Source of the DNA: Paraburkholderia gardini
Lineage (GTDB): Bacteria; Pseudomonadota; Gammaproteobacteria; Burkholderiales; Burkholderiaceae
Direction: 5' to 3'
Assembly: GCF_907164575.1 (NCBI RefSeq)
Contig: NZ_CAJQYY010000003.1
Coordinates: forward strand, 62,001 to 126,000
DNA length: 64,000 nucleotides
Every line of letters starts with the position of its first letter. Within the stretch, counting starts at the first letter, position 1. The position numbers and the translations under genes were made by a program. A model generated the notes under the pieces. It was not told the origin of the DNA, made no database searches, and worked only from the letters and a program-made list of their open reading frames with translations. This document shows, piece by piece, positions 27,351-36,991 of the stretch.

Positions 27351-29036
27351 CTAGACAAGTCCGACAACGAGCGGCCCAAGCAACGTCAGCAACACGTTCG
27401 CAATCGCATACGTGATCGCGAACGGCACGGTGGGTACCGCGCTTTCCGCCTTGTCGAGCACGCCGCCGAACGCCGGGTTCGCACTGCGCGATCCGGACAG
27501 CGCGCCGGCAAGAAGCGCGGCATTGTTATAGCGAAGCACGTAACGCCCAAAGAGCATTGTCAGCAGCAACGGGAACAACGTGACGAACACGCCGAGCAGA
27601 AAGATCGTGATGCCGCTCTGCCTGACCGTCACCACTGCCTGCAACCCCGAATTCAGACCGACCACCGCCACGAACGAAGCAAGCCCGAAGTCCTGCAGCA
27701 GCCGCGACGCCGCCGAAGGCATCACGCCGTACATCGGATGCTTGCCGCGCATCCAGCCGAACAGCAGCCCGGCCAGCAGGCACCCGCCGCCCGAACCGAG
27801 CGTGAGCGGAATGCCGCCCATCCGCACGACGATCAGGCCGATCAGCAGACCCAGCACCAGACCCACGCCCATATAGATGAAGTCGGTCTTGTTGCTGTAG
27901 GGCAGTTCGTAACCGGCTTCGTCGACAGCGCGTTTCGTGTCCTTCGGCGAACCGTAGAACGTGATGACGTCGCCGTGTTCGAGCTTCGTCTCCGGCAGGA
28001 CCGGCAGCGGCTGGCCGGCGCGCGTCGCGCTCTCGATGAACACGCCATGGCGCATGTCGCGATCGACGGTGGTGCGCACGGCGGCGATCGTCGTGTGATT
28101 CATGCCCTTGCGCGTGAACACGCCCTGACGCGTCTGCATCACAAGGCTGATGCCGTCGGTATCGCCTGTCTCGGGACCAATCAGCGCCGCGACGCCGACC
28201 ATGCCGTCGCGGCGTCCGGCGATCAGTACGATGTCGTCTTTCAGCAGCACGATATCCGGGCGGGGCTCGAGCGTCTTGCCCGCGCGCCGGATGCGTTCGA
28301 TCGTGATCGTGTCGTTCTGGCTCAGTTCGAGTTCGGCGACCTGCCTGCCCGCGGCCGGTCCGACGCGATACGCGCGTCCAACCAGTTCCGGCAGCGCCGT
28401 GATCTGACCCGGCCCACGCACGGCCGTGTCGCCCGCGAGCGCTTTTTCCGCATCGATCGACGCGTCGCGCAGGCTCTGCCCCATGAACTTCGGCAGGATG
28501 TTCACGCAGACGATGATCGCGCCGAGTGAGCCGAATACGTAGGTCACGGCGTAGGCAATCGCCACATCCGATTGCAGCGACTTCACCTGATCGGCAGGCA
28601 GGCCGAGACGCGCGATCGCATCGCCGGCCGTGCCGATGATCGCCGACTGCGTCAGCGCGCCGCCCGCGAGCCCGGCCGCCAGGCCCTTGTTCAGGCCGAA
28701 GAGCTTCGCGCATACGACGACGGTCGCCAGCGCCGACACCGCGAGAAACAGCGCCATCGCGATCTCACGCAGCGTCTTGCGGTTGAGCGAGTTGAAGAAC
28801 TGGGGGCCGGAGTCGTAGCCGACCGCGTAGATGAACAAGGCGAACATCACCGACTTCACGCCGTTATCGATCGTGACGCCGGCCTGGCTGATCACCACCG
28901 CCGCCAGCAGCGACCCGCCGACGCCCCCCAGCTGGAATTTGCCGAAGCGGATCTGACCGATCAGGTAGCCCACTGCCAGCGAAAGAAACAACGCGATTTC
29001 AGGCGATTTGTGAAAGATGTCATGTAGCCAGTCCAT
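27351..29036 (-). CDS. aspT: Aspartate:alanine antiporter AspT (paralogue proximal to aspD)
   Basis: Membrane exchanger of 561 residues in the AspT/AAEx family. Two hydrophobic halves, each of about five helices, flank a cytoplasmic loop with two TrkA_C (RCK_C) domains (about 205-375, e.g. ITIERIRRAGKTL and GHGDVITFYGSPKDTK-like TKLEHGDVITFYGSPK). GGGCLLAGLLFGW and GLNSGLQAV in the second half are family motifs. It swaps external aspartate for internal alanine. GAGGG stands before ATG 29036. It lies 165 bases upstream of aspD and downstream of a second, clearly different AspT. Confidence 0.92.
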   Translation of the reverse strand: MDWLHDIFHKSPEIALFLSLAVGYLIGQIRFGKFQLGGVGGSLLAAVVISQAGVTIDNGVKSVMFALFIYAVGYDSGPQFFNSLNRKTLREIAMALFLAVSALATVVVCAKLFGLNKGLAAGLAGGALTQSAIIGTAGDAIARLGLPADQVKSLQSDVAIAYAVTYVFGSLGAIIVCVNILPKFMGQSLRDASIDAEKALAGDTAVRGPGQITALPELVGRAYRVGPAAGRQVAELELSQNDTITIERIRRAGKTLEPRPDIVLLKDDIVLIAGRRDGMVGVAALIGPETGDTDGISLVMQTRQGVFTRKGMNHTTIAAVRTTVDRDMRHGVFIESATRAGQPLPVLPETKLEHGDVITFYGSPKDTKRAVDEAGYELPYSNKTDFIYMGVGLVLGLLIGLIVVRMGGIPLTLGSGGGCLLAGLLFGWMRGKHPMYGVMPSAASRLLQDFGLASFVAVVGLNSGLQAVVTVRQSGITIFLLGVFVTLFPLLLTMLFGRYVLRYNNAALLAGALSGSRSANPAFGGVLDKAESAVPTVPFAITYAIANVLLTLLGPLVVGLV

Positions 29037-29244
29037 CGTGCCCTCAGGTTGGTTGATCCCGTTGCTGCCTGACGTTGCTGGTCTGCTGCCCCACGCGGCG
29101 GCGGCCGCGTGTGCGTCTCTCCCGCTGCCGGCGTCTGAAGACGCCTGTGACGTGCGTGTCGCGCGATCCGTGTTGCGTGAAGCTTTCCCTGTGCCGTACC
29201 TGCCGCGGTTCCCGATAAAAGAAGGCAGGCCGAAGCCAGCCGGC

Positions 29245-30927
29245 TCAGCCGAACTTGCCCGACAGCCCGACGACGAGCGGCCCAAGCAAAGGCAGCAGGA
29301 TGTTCGACAAAGCATAGGTGATCGTGTAGCCGATCACCGGCGTCGAATTGCCGGTCACGCCGACGAGCGCGCTGATCGCAGGCGTGCTGCATTGCTGGCC
29401 GGCGATCGCGCCCAGCAGCATCGGCGCTTCGAGTTTGAGGAAGACGCGGCCGATCCACAGCGAAAGCAGGCCAGGAATCAGCACCATCAGGATGCCGGCA
29501 ACCGGCAGCGCGAGCCCGTACTGATGCACGAGGCGTATCGCATCCGGCCCGGCGGACAGTCCAACCGCGGCGATGAACGTCGCGAGGCCAAAGTCCTTGA
29601 GAATCTGCGCGGCCGCCGAGGGCAGCGAGCCGATCAACGGGTAGTGGGAACGGATCCAGCCAAACAGCAAGCCGGACAGCAAGCATCCGCCGCCCGTGCC
29701 GAGCGCGACCGACACGCCGCCGATCCGGCCGCCCAGATGCCCGATCGCCATCCCGACGAGCACGCCCAGCCCGAGATAGACGAAGTCGGTCTTCTGCGTC
29801 GCCACGAGGACATAGCCGAGCTTCTTCGCGCCCCGGGCGACGTCCTTCTTCGTGCCGACCAGCGTCAGCACGTCGCCGCGATTCAGCTCGGTGTTCGGCA
29901 ACGCAGGCACGGTCGTTTCGAACCGGGTGACCGCGGCGATATAAACACCGCGCCCTTCTTCCGGCCCGGCGCGCTCGCGCACCTGCGCGACCGTCAGGCC
30001 GTGTGCCTCACGCAGCGTCAGCACGACGTCGACGCGCTCGCCCGTCGCCGGGCCGACCTGTTCGCCGCCAACTTCCTCGCCGATGTGGGGCGACGCCTCG
30101 ACCAGCGCCGCGCGCCGGCCGGCCACCAGCGCGAGATCGCCGGCTGCAAGCGTCAGCTGCGGCTCGACCGGCAGCGCGATGCCGCCGCGCTCCACCTGTT
30201 CGACCGTCAGGTTGCCGCCGTACCGCAGTTCCAGCGCGCTGACCGTGACGCCCGCCGCGCCGCTCACCTTGAACGCCCGGCCGACGAGCGGCGGTGCGGC
30301 AAGCCGCTGGCCTTCGTCGAGCGCGCCGCTGCCGCCGAGCTTGCGCCACACGCGTTCGGCCTCTTCACGCAGATTGACGCGCAGTAGCAGCGGCGCGAAC
30401 TGACTGGTGAAGAGCACGATGGTGATCAGGCCGAACAGGTAACTGACGCTGTACGCGGTCACGATGTTGGCCTGCAGACGTGCCGTTTCCACGTCGCCGA
30501 GGCCCAGTTTCGAGATGGCTTCCGAAGCGGTGCCGATCACCGCGGATTCCGTCGCGGCGCCCGCGAGCAGGCCCGATGCGGTGCCCGGATCGAGCCCGAG
30601 CAACGCGACCGCGATCATGATCAGCACGACCACCGAGACGATTTCGACCACCGACAGCAGCCCATATCGCCAGCCCCGTCCGATATTGGCGAAGAACTGC
30701 GGGCCGCCGGTAAAACCGAGCGCGAAAATAAATAGCGCGAATGCGATGTTTTTCAGATCCGGCGCAATGCGGGCGCCCGTCTGGCCGAGCAGCAGCGACA
30801 CGATCAGTGTGCCGCACACACCGCCCAGCTGGATGGGTCCGACCTTGAAAGAACCGATGAAGTATCCAAGCGCGAGACTCGCAAACAAAGCGATCTCGGG
30901 TTGAGCCTTGAGCAATTCACCGATCAT
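29245..30927 (-). CDS. aspT: Aspartate:alanine antiporter AspT (second paralogue)
   Basis: AspT-family exchanger of 560 residues with the same layout as its neighbour: N-terminal helices, paired TrkA_C domains (about 205-370; LTVEQVERGGIALPVEP, ELNRGDVLTLVGTKKD) and C-terminal helices with GGGCLLSGLLFGW and AVGLSAGPDA. By eye it shares the motifs but only part of the rest with the other copy, so it is an old duplication rather than a recent one. It is first in the aspT-aspT-aspD series, with about 200 bases between the two aspT genes. Whether the two form a mixed complex or carry different substrates is open. Confidence 0.9.
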   Translation of the reverse strand: MIGELLKAQPEIALFASLALGYFIGSFKVGPIQLGGVCGTLIVSLLLGQTGARIAPDLKNIAFALFIFALGFTGGPQFFANIGRGWRYGLLSVVEIVSVVVLIMIAVALLGLDPGTASGLLAGAATESAVIGTASEAISKLGLGDVETARLQANIVTAYSVSYLFGLITIVLFTSQFAPLLLRVNLREEAERVWRKLGGSGALDEGQRLAAPPLVGRAFKVSGAAGVTVSALELRYGGNLTVEQVERGGIALPVEPQLTLAAGDLALVAGRRAALVEASPHIGEEVGGEQVGPATGERVDVVLTLREAHGLTVAQVRERAGPEEGRGVYIAAVTRFETTVPALPNTELNRGDVLTLVGTKKDVARGAKKLGYVLVATQKTDFVYLGLGVLVGMAIGHLGGRIGGVSVALGTGGGCLLSGLLFGWIRSHYPLIGSLPSAAAQILKDFGLATFIAAVGLSAGPDAIRLVHQYGLALPVAGILMVLIPGLLSLWIGRVFLKLEAPMLLGAIAGQQCSTPAISALVGVTGNSTPVIGYTITYALSNILLPLLGPLVVGLSGKFG

Positions 30928-31628
30928 GTGGTTTCTCGTCGTTTACGGGTTTATTTAATAAAAAACCTTAAAAAATCCTGAAAGAAACCGGCTTAAAGAC
31001 GGATTGCAACTACCCCGCCCGCGAACGTCAGTCATCCTCATTCAGGACTTTGACGAACGCCTTCGATCTGGTGTTTATTGCACTTCAATGACACGCGCGG
31101 CCCATGATGACGGCGTGGCGCGCTTGCTGGATGCAGGCGGACTGCATGAAATGAATGGCAGACATCGTTTCCTCGTGAAGTTGTCCATCAACCCGGAGAA
31201 CCGCTAGCCGCCCGGCAGAGCCGGATTTGAATATATTGCGGATTACATAAAATCGACAACATTTTCTGTTTCCGCACAGCAACATATAGACTCTTTTACG
31301 AAGCGAAACGTCGTTGCTTTTTTAACTAAATATTGTAATTCCCGGAAACTGTCAATATGATTTTTTAGCGATGAAATTTCCCCGCGGACCGGGAAATCTG
31401 AATTCGAAGAAGCCGGCCGCTGTCACAGGCCCGCTGTATCGCCAGCTCCGCACGGCTTTGCCGCGCCCGTCATCGATTACACGCAGGGACATTTCCGCCA
31501 GAGCGAATCCGCAGTCGACGCTCGCGCGGCCCGATTCGATGCGCAAGGATCTGTCCGGAATTCCGGGCGTATAGTGGGCCGGGTTTCCCGGGGTGGACCC
31601 GCTTCACGCGACGCATAGGGAGCACTGC
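30928..31628. other. Long AT-rich intergenic region between aspT and the dehydrogenase gene
   Basis: About 700 bases, much AT-richer than the surroundings at 30940-30990 and 31225-31370. It should hold the aspT promoter and that of the dehydrogenase. A 39-codon frame (31088-31207) has no known match or clear ribosome site. GAAGCGAAACG...CGTTGCTTTTTT (31300-31323) looks like a weak stem with a T-run, hence a possible small-RNA terminator. Confidence 0.4.
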
Positions 31629-32633
31629 ATGCGCATGATCCTCTTCAGCAGCCGTCAGTACGACATCGATACGTTCACCGGGGCGAGGCCGGCTTTCGAC
31701 TTCGATGTGCATTTCCAGGAAGCGCACCTCGATGCCGAGACGGCGATTCTGGCGAAGGGTTACGAAATCGTCTGCCCGTTCGTCAACGATTCGGTCGATG
31801 CCGCCGTGCTGCAGGCGCTGCACGCAGGTGGCACGAAGCTCATCGCGCTACGCTCGGCCGGCTTCAACCACGTCGATCTGGCCGCGGCGGCGAAGCTCGG
31901 CATGCCGGTCGTGCGCGTGCCGGCCTATTCGCCGCACGCGGTCGCGGAGCACGCTGTCGGGCTGATTCTCGCGCTGAACCGGCGTCTGCCGCGCGCCGTC
32001 GCGCGCACGCGTGAAGGCGATTTCTCGCTGCAGGGGCTGCTTGGTTTCGATCTGCACGGCAAGACAGTCGGCGTGATCGGGACGGGCATGATCGGGCGCG
32101 GGTTCGGCCGCATCATGGCGGGCTTCGGCATGCGCGTGCTCGCGTACGATCCCGGCACGCCCGCCGACGACCTGCTCGCGCTCGGCGCGCGGTACGTGCC
32201 GCTCGATACGCTGCTCGGCGAATCGGACGTGGTCAGCCTGCACTGTCCGCTCCTGCCCGCGACATATCACCTGATCGACGGCCGCGCGCTCGCGAAGATG
32301 AAGTTCGGCGCGATGCTGATCAATACCGGCCGGGGCGGCCTCGTGGAAAGCAATGCGCTCGTCGGCGCGCTGAAAAGCGGCCAGCTCGGCCATCTCGGAC
32401 TCGACGTCTACGAGGAAGAAGGCGGCCTCTTCTTCGAGGATCACTCGAACCTGCCGCTTCTCGACGACGTGCTCGCGCGACTTCTGATGTTCCCGAACGT
32501 GATCGTGACCGCCCACCAGGCGTTCTTCACGCGCGAGGCGATGAACGAAATCGCCGACACCACGCTCGGCAACGTGAAGGCATGGATCGAAGGCAAGCCG
32601 CGCAACGTCGTGCAGGGTGCGCAATCCGCCTAG
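31629..32633 (+). CDS. D-2-hydroxyacid dehydrogenase, D-lactate dehydrogenase type
   Basis: NAD-dependent enzyme of 334 residues, the LdhA-like branch of the family. The Rossmann motif GKTVGVIGTGMIGRGFG is at about 146-162. INTGRGGLVE and the preceding LHCPLL are the substrate-side loops with the catalytic arginine in LRSAGFNHVDL. The catalytic His lies in VTAHQAFFTREAMNEIADTT, as in D-lactate dehydrogenases. It reduces pyruvate or a related 2-keto acid to the D-hydroxy acid. GGGAG (31618-31622) is six bases before ATG 31629. It converges with the unknown gene at 32630; the two stops overlap. Confidence 0.9.
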   Translation: MRMILFSSRQYDIDTFTGARPAFDFDVHFQEAHLDAETAILAKGYEIVCPFVNDSVDAAVLQALHAGGTKLIALRSAGFNHVDLAAAAKLGMPVVRVPAYSPHAVAEHAVGLILALNRRLPRAVARTREGDFSLQGLLGFDLHGKTVGVIGTGMIGRGFGRIMAGFGMRVLAYDPGTPADDLLALGARYVPLDTLLGESDVVSLHCPLLPATYHLIDGRALAKMKFGAMLINTGRGGLVESNALVGALKSGQLGHLGLDVYEEEGGLFFEDHSNLPLLDDVLARLLMFPNVIVTAHQAFFTREAMNEIADTTLGNVKAWIEGKPRNVVQGAQSA

Positions 32634-33202
32634 GAGCGCAACTGCTCCGGGGCGCCAAGCGCGGCGGCCGCGGCCGTCGCGGCTTGCAGCGTGACGGCCT
32701 CGAGCGCGGCGCGGGCTTCTTCGGAGGCGCCGCACATCTGGTGCAGCAACGCGGCTTCGCGCTCGTGGACCTCGACCGGAAAGCAGCGCCCGCCCGCTGC
32801 CGCCAGATAGCGCGCGCGATGCTGGCCGTTGCGAAACGCGACCACGCCTTCCTTTTCGAGGCCGAGCAAACCGGCGAGTCCGCGCGCGCGGCGCGTGCTC
32901 ACCGTCACGTACGGCATCTCGGGCACGCGCGCATTCGCGGGATCGAGGAATTCGCGGATGCCGCGCACCTTGCCGGAGTGCCACTCGTTGACGGGTCGCA
33001 GCACGTAATCGGTATCGTCGCGATCGGCACAGGTGATGAGCCGCTGCGCGTCGACCAGCACGACCTGATGGCGCGCGCCATCGGCGGTGAAAACGCGCTT
33101 CAGGCGCACGTAATCGTAATGCACATGGTTATCCAGCGTGACGATCCAGAACGGTTCAACCGGCGACGGCACAACAAGCGATGCGGGCAATGAGATGGAC
33201 AC
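32630..33202 (-). CDS. Uncharacterised protein with a GQHRARYL motif
   Basis: I do not recognise this 190-residue protein with confidence. It has no signal peptide or membrane helix. FWIVTLDNHVHYDYVRLKRVF near the start is followed by VNEWHSGKVRGIREFLDP. VVAFRNGQHRARYLAAAGGRCFPVEV (about 121-146) recalls the GxHR motif of the ParB/sulfiredoxin fold. The C-terminal tail is Ala-rich and possibly helical. The best start is GTG 33202, with no strong ribosome site, so the N terminus is uncertain. Its stop overlaps the dehydrogenase stop by four bases, on the opposite strand. ParB/Srx-like relatives include plasmid-transfer inhibitors; that link is speculative. Confidence 0.6.
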   Translation of the reverse strand: MSISLPASLVVPSPVEPFWIVTLDNHVHYDYVRLKRVFTADGARHQVVLVDAQRLITCADRDDTDYVLRPVNEWHSGKVRGIREFLDPANARVPEMPYVTVSTRRARGLAGLLGLEKEGVVAFRNGQHRARYLAAAGGRCFPVEVHEREAALLHQMCGASEEARAALEAVTLQAATAAAAALGAPEQLRS

Positions 33203-33400
33203 TGACAGTACGGGCTCGATACGCCGGCGCTCTCGCAGCCGGCACGTTAAAAAAGTGGCTTACGCTACGACGTGTTGATGAAAACGGCGTGACAGTCGCG
33301 CGGCGACCCTGTCCGCCGCGTCGCGCATAGCCATGCCGCATCGCTTTACCGTTATTCGTTTTTTCTCCAGACATCGATACAGGCACCGCGGAGAACCGCC

Positions 33401-34195
33401 ATGACGACCGAAACCTTCGGCGAACACGTCCGCATCGAGGCGGACGGTGCGATCGCCACCGTGGTGCTCGACCGGCCGGGGCGCCGCAATGCCGTCGACC
33501 GCCCGCTCGCCGATGCGCTCAGCGCCGCATTCCAGCGCTTCGAGACGAATCCGGCGTGGCACGCGGCCGTGCTGTTCGGCGCGGGCGGCTCGTTCTGCGC
33601 CGGTGCCGACCTGAGCGCGCTCGCCGACGAGGCCCGTCGCAACGAACTGCACCCGGACGGCAGCGGCCCGGGCCCGATGGGCCCGACGCGCATGGCGTTC
33701 ACGAAACCGGTGATCGCGGCCATTTCAGGATACGCCGTCGCGGGCGGCCTGGAGCTGGCCGCGATGTGCGATCTGCGCGTCGTCGAGGAAGGCGCGGTGC
33801 TCGGCGTGTTCTGCCGGCGCGTCGGCATTCCGCTGATCGACGGCGGCACCATCCGGCTGCCGCGCCTGATCGGTCTGTCGCGTGCGCTGGACCTGATCCT
33901 GACCGGCCGCGCGATCGATGCCCGCGAAGCGCTCGCCTTCGGTCTCGCCAATCGCGTCGTCCCCGACGGCACCGCCCGCGCGAGCGCCGAGGCGCTCGCC
34001 ACGCAACTGGCCGCGTTGCCGCAGGCCGCCCTCCTCGCCGACCGTCGCTCGGCGCTGGAAAACAGCCTGCTCGATCCGCTCGTGGAAGCATTGCGCCGCG
34101 AAGGCGCGGGTGGCTATGCGGCCGTCTTCGAACAGGGCATCGCCGGTGCGGCCCGCTTCGCCAACGGCGCCGGGCGACACGGCGACGCCGTCTAG
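33401..34195 (+). CDS. Enoyl-CoA hydratase/isomerase (crotonase) family protein
   Basis: 264 residues. The family blocks are all present: VVLDRPGRRNAVD (about 24-36), the oxyanion-hole segments GAGGSFCAGADLSAL (about 60-74) and AISGYAVAGGLELAAMCDLRV (in parts AISGYAVAGGLELA, MCDLRV), then RLIGLSRALDLILTGRAIDA. In place of the usual hydratase glutamates the second loop has FCRRVGIPLIDGGTIRLPRL, as in many crotonase homologues of unclear substrate. GGAGAACCGCC precedes the start. It is a single gene; acyl-CoA substrate unknown. Confidence 0.88.
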   Translation: MTTETFGEHVRIEADGAIATVVLDRPGRRNAVDRPLADALSAAFQRFETNPAWHAAVLFGAGGSFCAGADLSALADEARRNELHPDGSGPGPMGPTRMAFTKPVIAAISGYAVAGGLELAAMCDLRVVEEGAVLGVFCRRVGIPLIDGGTIRLPRLIGLSRALDLILTGRAIDAREALAFGLANRVVPDGTARASAEALATQLAALPQAALLADRRSALENSLLDPLVEALRREGAGGYAAVFEQGIAGAARFANGAGRHGDAV

Positions 34196-34405
34196 CTGCC
34201 GGAATATCGCACGCCGGAATTCCGTCCGGCCCGATACGGTGCGGCGCCGGCCGGCCATTTGCGCCAAAAACAACAGGCCATCCGGTCTACAGCGGCTGAT
34301 TAATAGCTTAGGTACAATCACCTACTGATTTCCCCTGGCTGCCGTCTGCGTCTTTCGTCCCGAAGCCGCGCGCCCGCCTGGCCTGCCCCGCCGAAGCGCC
34401 TCATC

Positions 34406-35587
34406 ATGCCTTTACCTCTGCTTGCCCTTGCCGTCGCCGCTTTTGGAATCGGTACCACTGAGTTCGTCATCATGGGCTTGCTGCCCGATGTCGCGCGCGA
34501 CCTGTCCGTGTCGATTCCGGCTGCGGGCATGCTGGTGTCGGCGTACGCGCTCGGTGTGACGATCGGCGCGCCGATCGTCGCCATCGCGGTGGCCAACATG
34601 CCGCGCAAGAAAGCGCTCATGAGCCTGATCGGTGTGTTTATCGTCGGCAATCTGCTGTGCGCGGTCGCGCCGGGTTACGGCGTCCTGATGGCCGCGCGCA
34701 TCGTCACCGCGTTCTGTCACGGCGCGTTCTTCGGCATCGGTTCGGTGGTCGCGGCGGGTCTCGTGGCGCCGAACCGCCGCGCGCAGGCCATCGCGCTGAT
34801 GTTCACCGGTTTGACGCTCGCCAACGTGCTCGGCGTGCCGCTCGGCACGGCGCTCGGCCAGGCGGTGGGCTGGCGCGCGACGTTCTGGGCCGTCACCGGC
34901 ATCGGCGTGCTGGCGGCCGCGGCGCTGGCCGTCTGCCTGCCCGCGAAAATCGAAATGCAGAAGGCGAGCCTCATTCACGAATTCAGCGTGCTGAAGAATC
35001 CGCAGGTTCTGATGGTGATGGGCATCAGCGTGCTAGCTTCGGCGAGCCTCTTCGCCGTGTTCACGTACATCACACCGATTCTCGAAGACGTCACCGGTTT
35101 CACGCCGCACAACGTCACGCTCGTACTGCTGCTGTTCGGGCTCGGACTGACCGTCGGCAGCACGCTGGGCGGCAAGCTCGCGGACTGGCGTCTGATGCCC
35201 TCGCTGATCGCGTTTCTGCTCGCGCTCGGCGTCGTGCTGACGGTATTCGCCGGTACGATGCACGCGGCCATTCCCGCGATGATCACGATTTTCGTGTGGG
35301 GCGTGCTCGCGTTTGCGATCGTGCCGCCGCTGCAGATCCTGATCGTCGACCGTGCGAGCGCCGCGCCGAATCTCGCTTCGACGCTCAATCAGGGCGCGTT
35401 CAACCTCGGCAACGCGACAGGCGCGTGGCTCGGCGGCATGGCGATCGGCGCGGGTGTGCCGTTGACGTCGCTGCCGTGGGTCGGCGTCGCGATGGTGAGC
35501 GGCGCGCTTGCGCTGACGCTGTGGTCGGTGCGGCTCGAACAGCGCGCGCAGCGTGTCGCGCTGCCGGGTTCGGCCGGCGCGGCGTGA
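34406..35587 (+). CDS. MFS transporter, AraJ/DHA1-like exporter
   Basis: Major facilitator permease of 393 residues with twelve helices. LLALAVAAFGIGTTEFVIMGLLPDVARDL begins the protein (in parts AAFGIGTTEFVIMGLLPDVA), the hallmark of AraJ/YdhP-type sugar and drug exporters. NRRAQAIALMFTGLTLANVLGVPLGTALGQ includes the DHA1 motif C region. The substrate is unknown. The gene is preceded by about 210 bases that contain no other clear gene and followed by about 90 bases before the end of fahA on the other strand. Confidence 0.87.
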   Translation: MPLPLLALAVAAFGIGTTEFVIMGLLPDVARDLSVSIPAAGMLVSAYALGVTIGAPIVAIAVANMPRKKALMSLIGVFIVGNLLCAVAPGYGVLMAARIVTAFCHGAFFGIGSVVAAGLVAPNRRAQAIALMFTGLTLANVLGVPLGTALGQAVGWRATFWAVTGIGVLAAAALAVCLPAKIEMQKASLIHEFSVLKNPQVLMVMGISVLASASLFAVFTYITPILEDVTGFTPHNVTLVLLLFGLGLTVGSTLGGKLADWRLMPSLIAFLLALGVVLTVFAGTMHAAIPAMITIFVWGVLAFAIVPPLQILIVDRASAAPNLASTLNQGAFNLGNATGAWLGGMAIGAGVPLTSLPWVGVAMVSGALALTLWSVRLEQRAQRVALPGSAGAA

Positions 35588-35680
35588 TCGCAGCGCACCC
35601 CGCACGCGCGGAGCGGCTGTATTCACCGTAATAGTTCGGCCCGATGAAGGCTATCGGCGCGCCGTTCGCGTCCCCCCCGT

Positions 35681-36991
35681 TCAGCGGTGCGCAGGCAGGA
35701 TTTCGCCCACACACGGGCCAAAACCGACGCGATAGCCGTCGCCCTGGCACCAGCCCGCGAGCGTCAGTTCGTCGCCGTCCTCGATGAACGAGCGTGTGCC
35801 GCCGCCGTGCAGTTCGAGCGGCTTCTGGCCGTTCCAGGTCAGTTCCAGCAGGCTGCCGGACGCGTCTCCGGTCGGGCCGCTAATAGTGCCCGAGCCCATC
35901 AGGTCGCCGACGCGCGTGTTGCAGCCCGACACCGTGTGATGCGCCAGCTGCTGCGCCATCGTCCAGTACATATGCCTGAAGTTCGTGCGCGAAATCGTTG
36001 TCGGCTGCTGGGCGTTTTGCGGGCGTAACGTCACTTCCAGCGCGATATCGAACGCGTGCTCGCCGGCCTGACGCAGGTAGTCGAGCGGCTTCGGCTCCTG
36101 CACGGGCTGCGCGACGCGGAACGGTTCGAGCGCGTCGAGCGTGACGATCCACGGCGAGATCGTCGTCGCGAACGTCTTGGCATTGAACGGGCCGAGCGGC
36201 ACGTATTCCCATTGCTGAATGTCGCGCGCGCTCCAGTCGTTCAGCAGCACCATGCCGAAAATGTGCGATTCGGCGTCTTCGCACGCAACCGGTTCGCCCA
36301 GTGCGTTGCCGCGTCCAATGATGAAACCCGTCTCCAGTTCGATATCCAGCTTGCGGCACGCGCCGAACACCGGGCGCTCCGCGTCGGGCAGCTTCAGTTG
36401 TCCGTTCGGACGCCGCACCGGTGTGCCACTCACCACCACCGAAGACGCCCGTCCGTTGTAGCCGATCGGCATCTCCGACCAGTTCGGCAGCAGCGCGTTC
36501 TTCGGATCGCGGAACATCGAGCCGACGTTCGTCGCGTGTTCCTTCGACGAGTAGAAATCCGTATAGCCCGGAATCTCGACCGGCAGATGCAGCGTGGCAT
36601 CAGCGAGCGGTATCAGCACGCGCGCCCGCAGCGCCGGGTCATCGCGCAGCGCGGGCGTCGCCGTATCGCGCGCGAGCAGCGCGCTCAACTGGATGCGCGC
36701 GCTGCGCCACGCGTCCTGGCCGAGCGCGATGAAATCGTTGAGCGAACCACGCTCGAACACGGCTTTCCCGCCTGCTGAGAGTTTCAGCAAGCCGGCATGT
36801 TCAAGCGCGGAAAGATCGACGACGCAATCGCCAATTGCGACGCCAACCCGGCGCGTTGCGTTACGCGCATCGCTGAAAATGCCAAACGGCAGGTTCTGGA
36901 TCGGGAAATCGCATTGCGGCGCGTTCGCCGCTTCGACCCAGCTTTTGCGCGACGCATCACGCGTCGCCTGAAGATCGCCCGATACGTTCAT
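35681..36991 (-). CDS. fahA: Fumarylacetoacetase
   Basis: Last enzyme of tyrosine/homogentisate breakdown, splitting fumarylacetoacetate into fumarate and acetoacetate. 436 residues, normal length. Metal ligands by comparison with mouse and human FAH are Asp145, Glu218, Glu220 and Asp252 (in [13 protein letters not shown]). The catalytic His is His152 in KEHATN. The N-terminal barrel (about 25-125) precedes the hydrolase domain. Its ATG overlaps the hmgA stop as ATGA, so translation is coupled. Upstream promoter control comes from the hmgA side. Confidence 0.96.
   Translation of the reverse strand: MNVSGDLQATRDASRKSWVEAANAPQCDFPIQNLPFGIFSDARNATRRVGVAIGDCVVDLSALEHAGLLKLSAGGKAVFERGSLNDFIALGQDAWRSARIQLSALLARDTATPALRDDPALRARVLIPLADATLHLPVEIPGYTDFYSSKEHATNVGSMFRDPKNALLPNWSEMPIGYNGRASSVVVSGTPVRRPNGQLKLPDAERPVFGACRKLDIELETGFIIGRGNALGEPVACEDAESHIFGMVLLNDWSARDIQQWEYVPLGPFNAKTFATTISPWIVTLDALEPFRVAQPVQEPKPLDYLRQAGEHAFDIALEVTLRPQNAQQPTTISRTNFRHMYWTMAQQLAHHTVSGCNTRVGDLMGSGTISGPTGDASGSLLELTWNGQKPLELHGGGTRSFIEDGDELTLAGWCQGDGYRVGFGPCVGEILPAHR

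Noticed and set aside
31088..31207. 39-codon frame in the aspT/dehydrogenase gap
   Set aside because: No clear ribosome-binding site or known match; too short to support.
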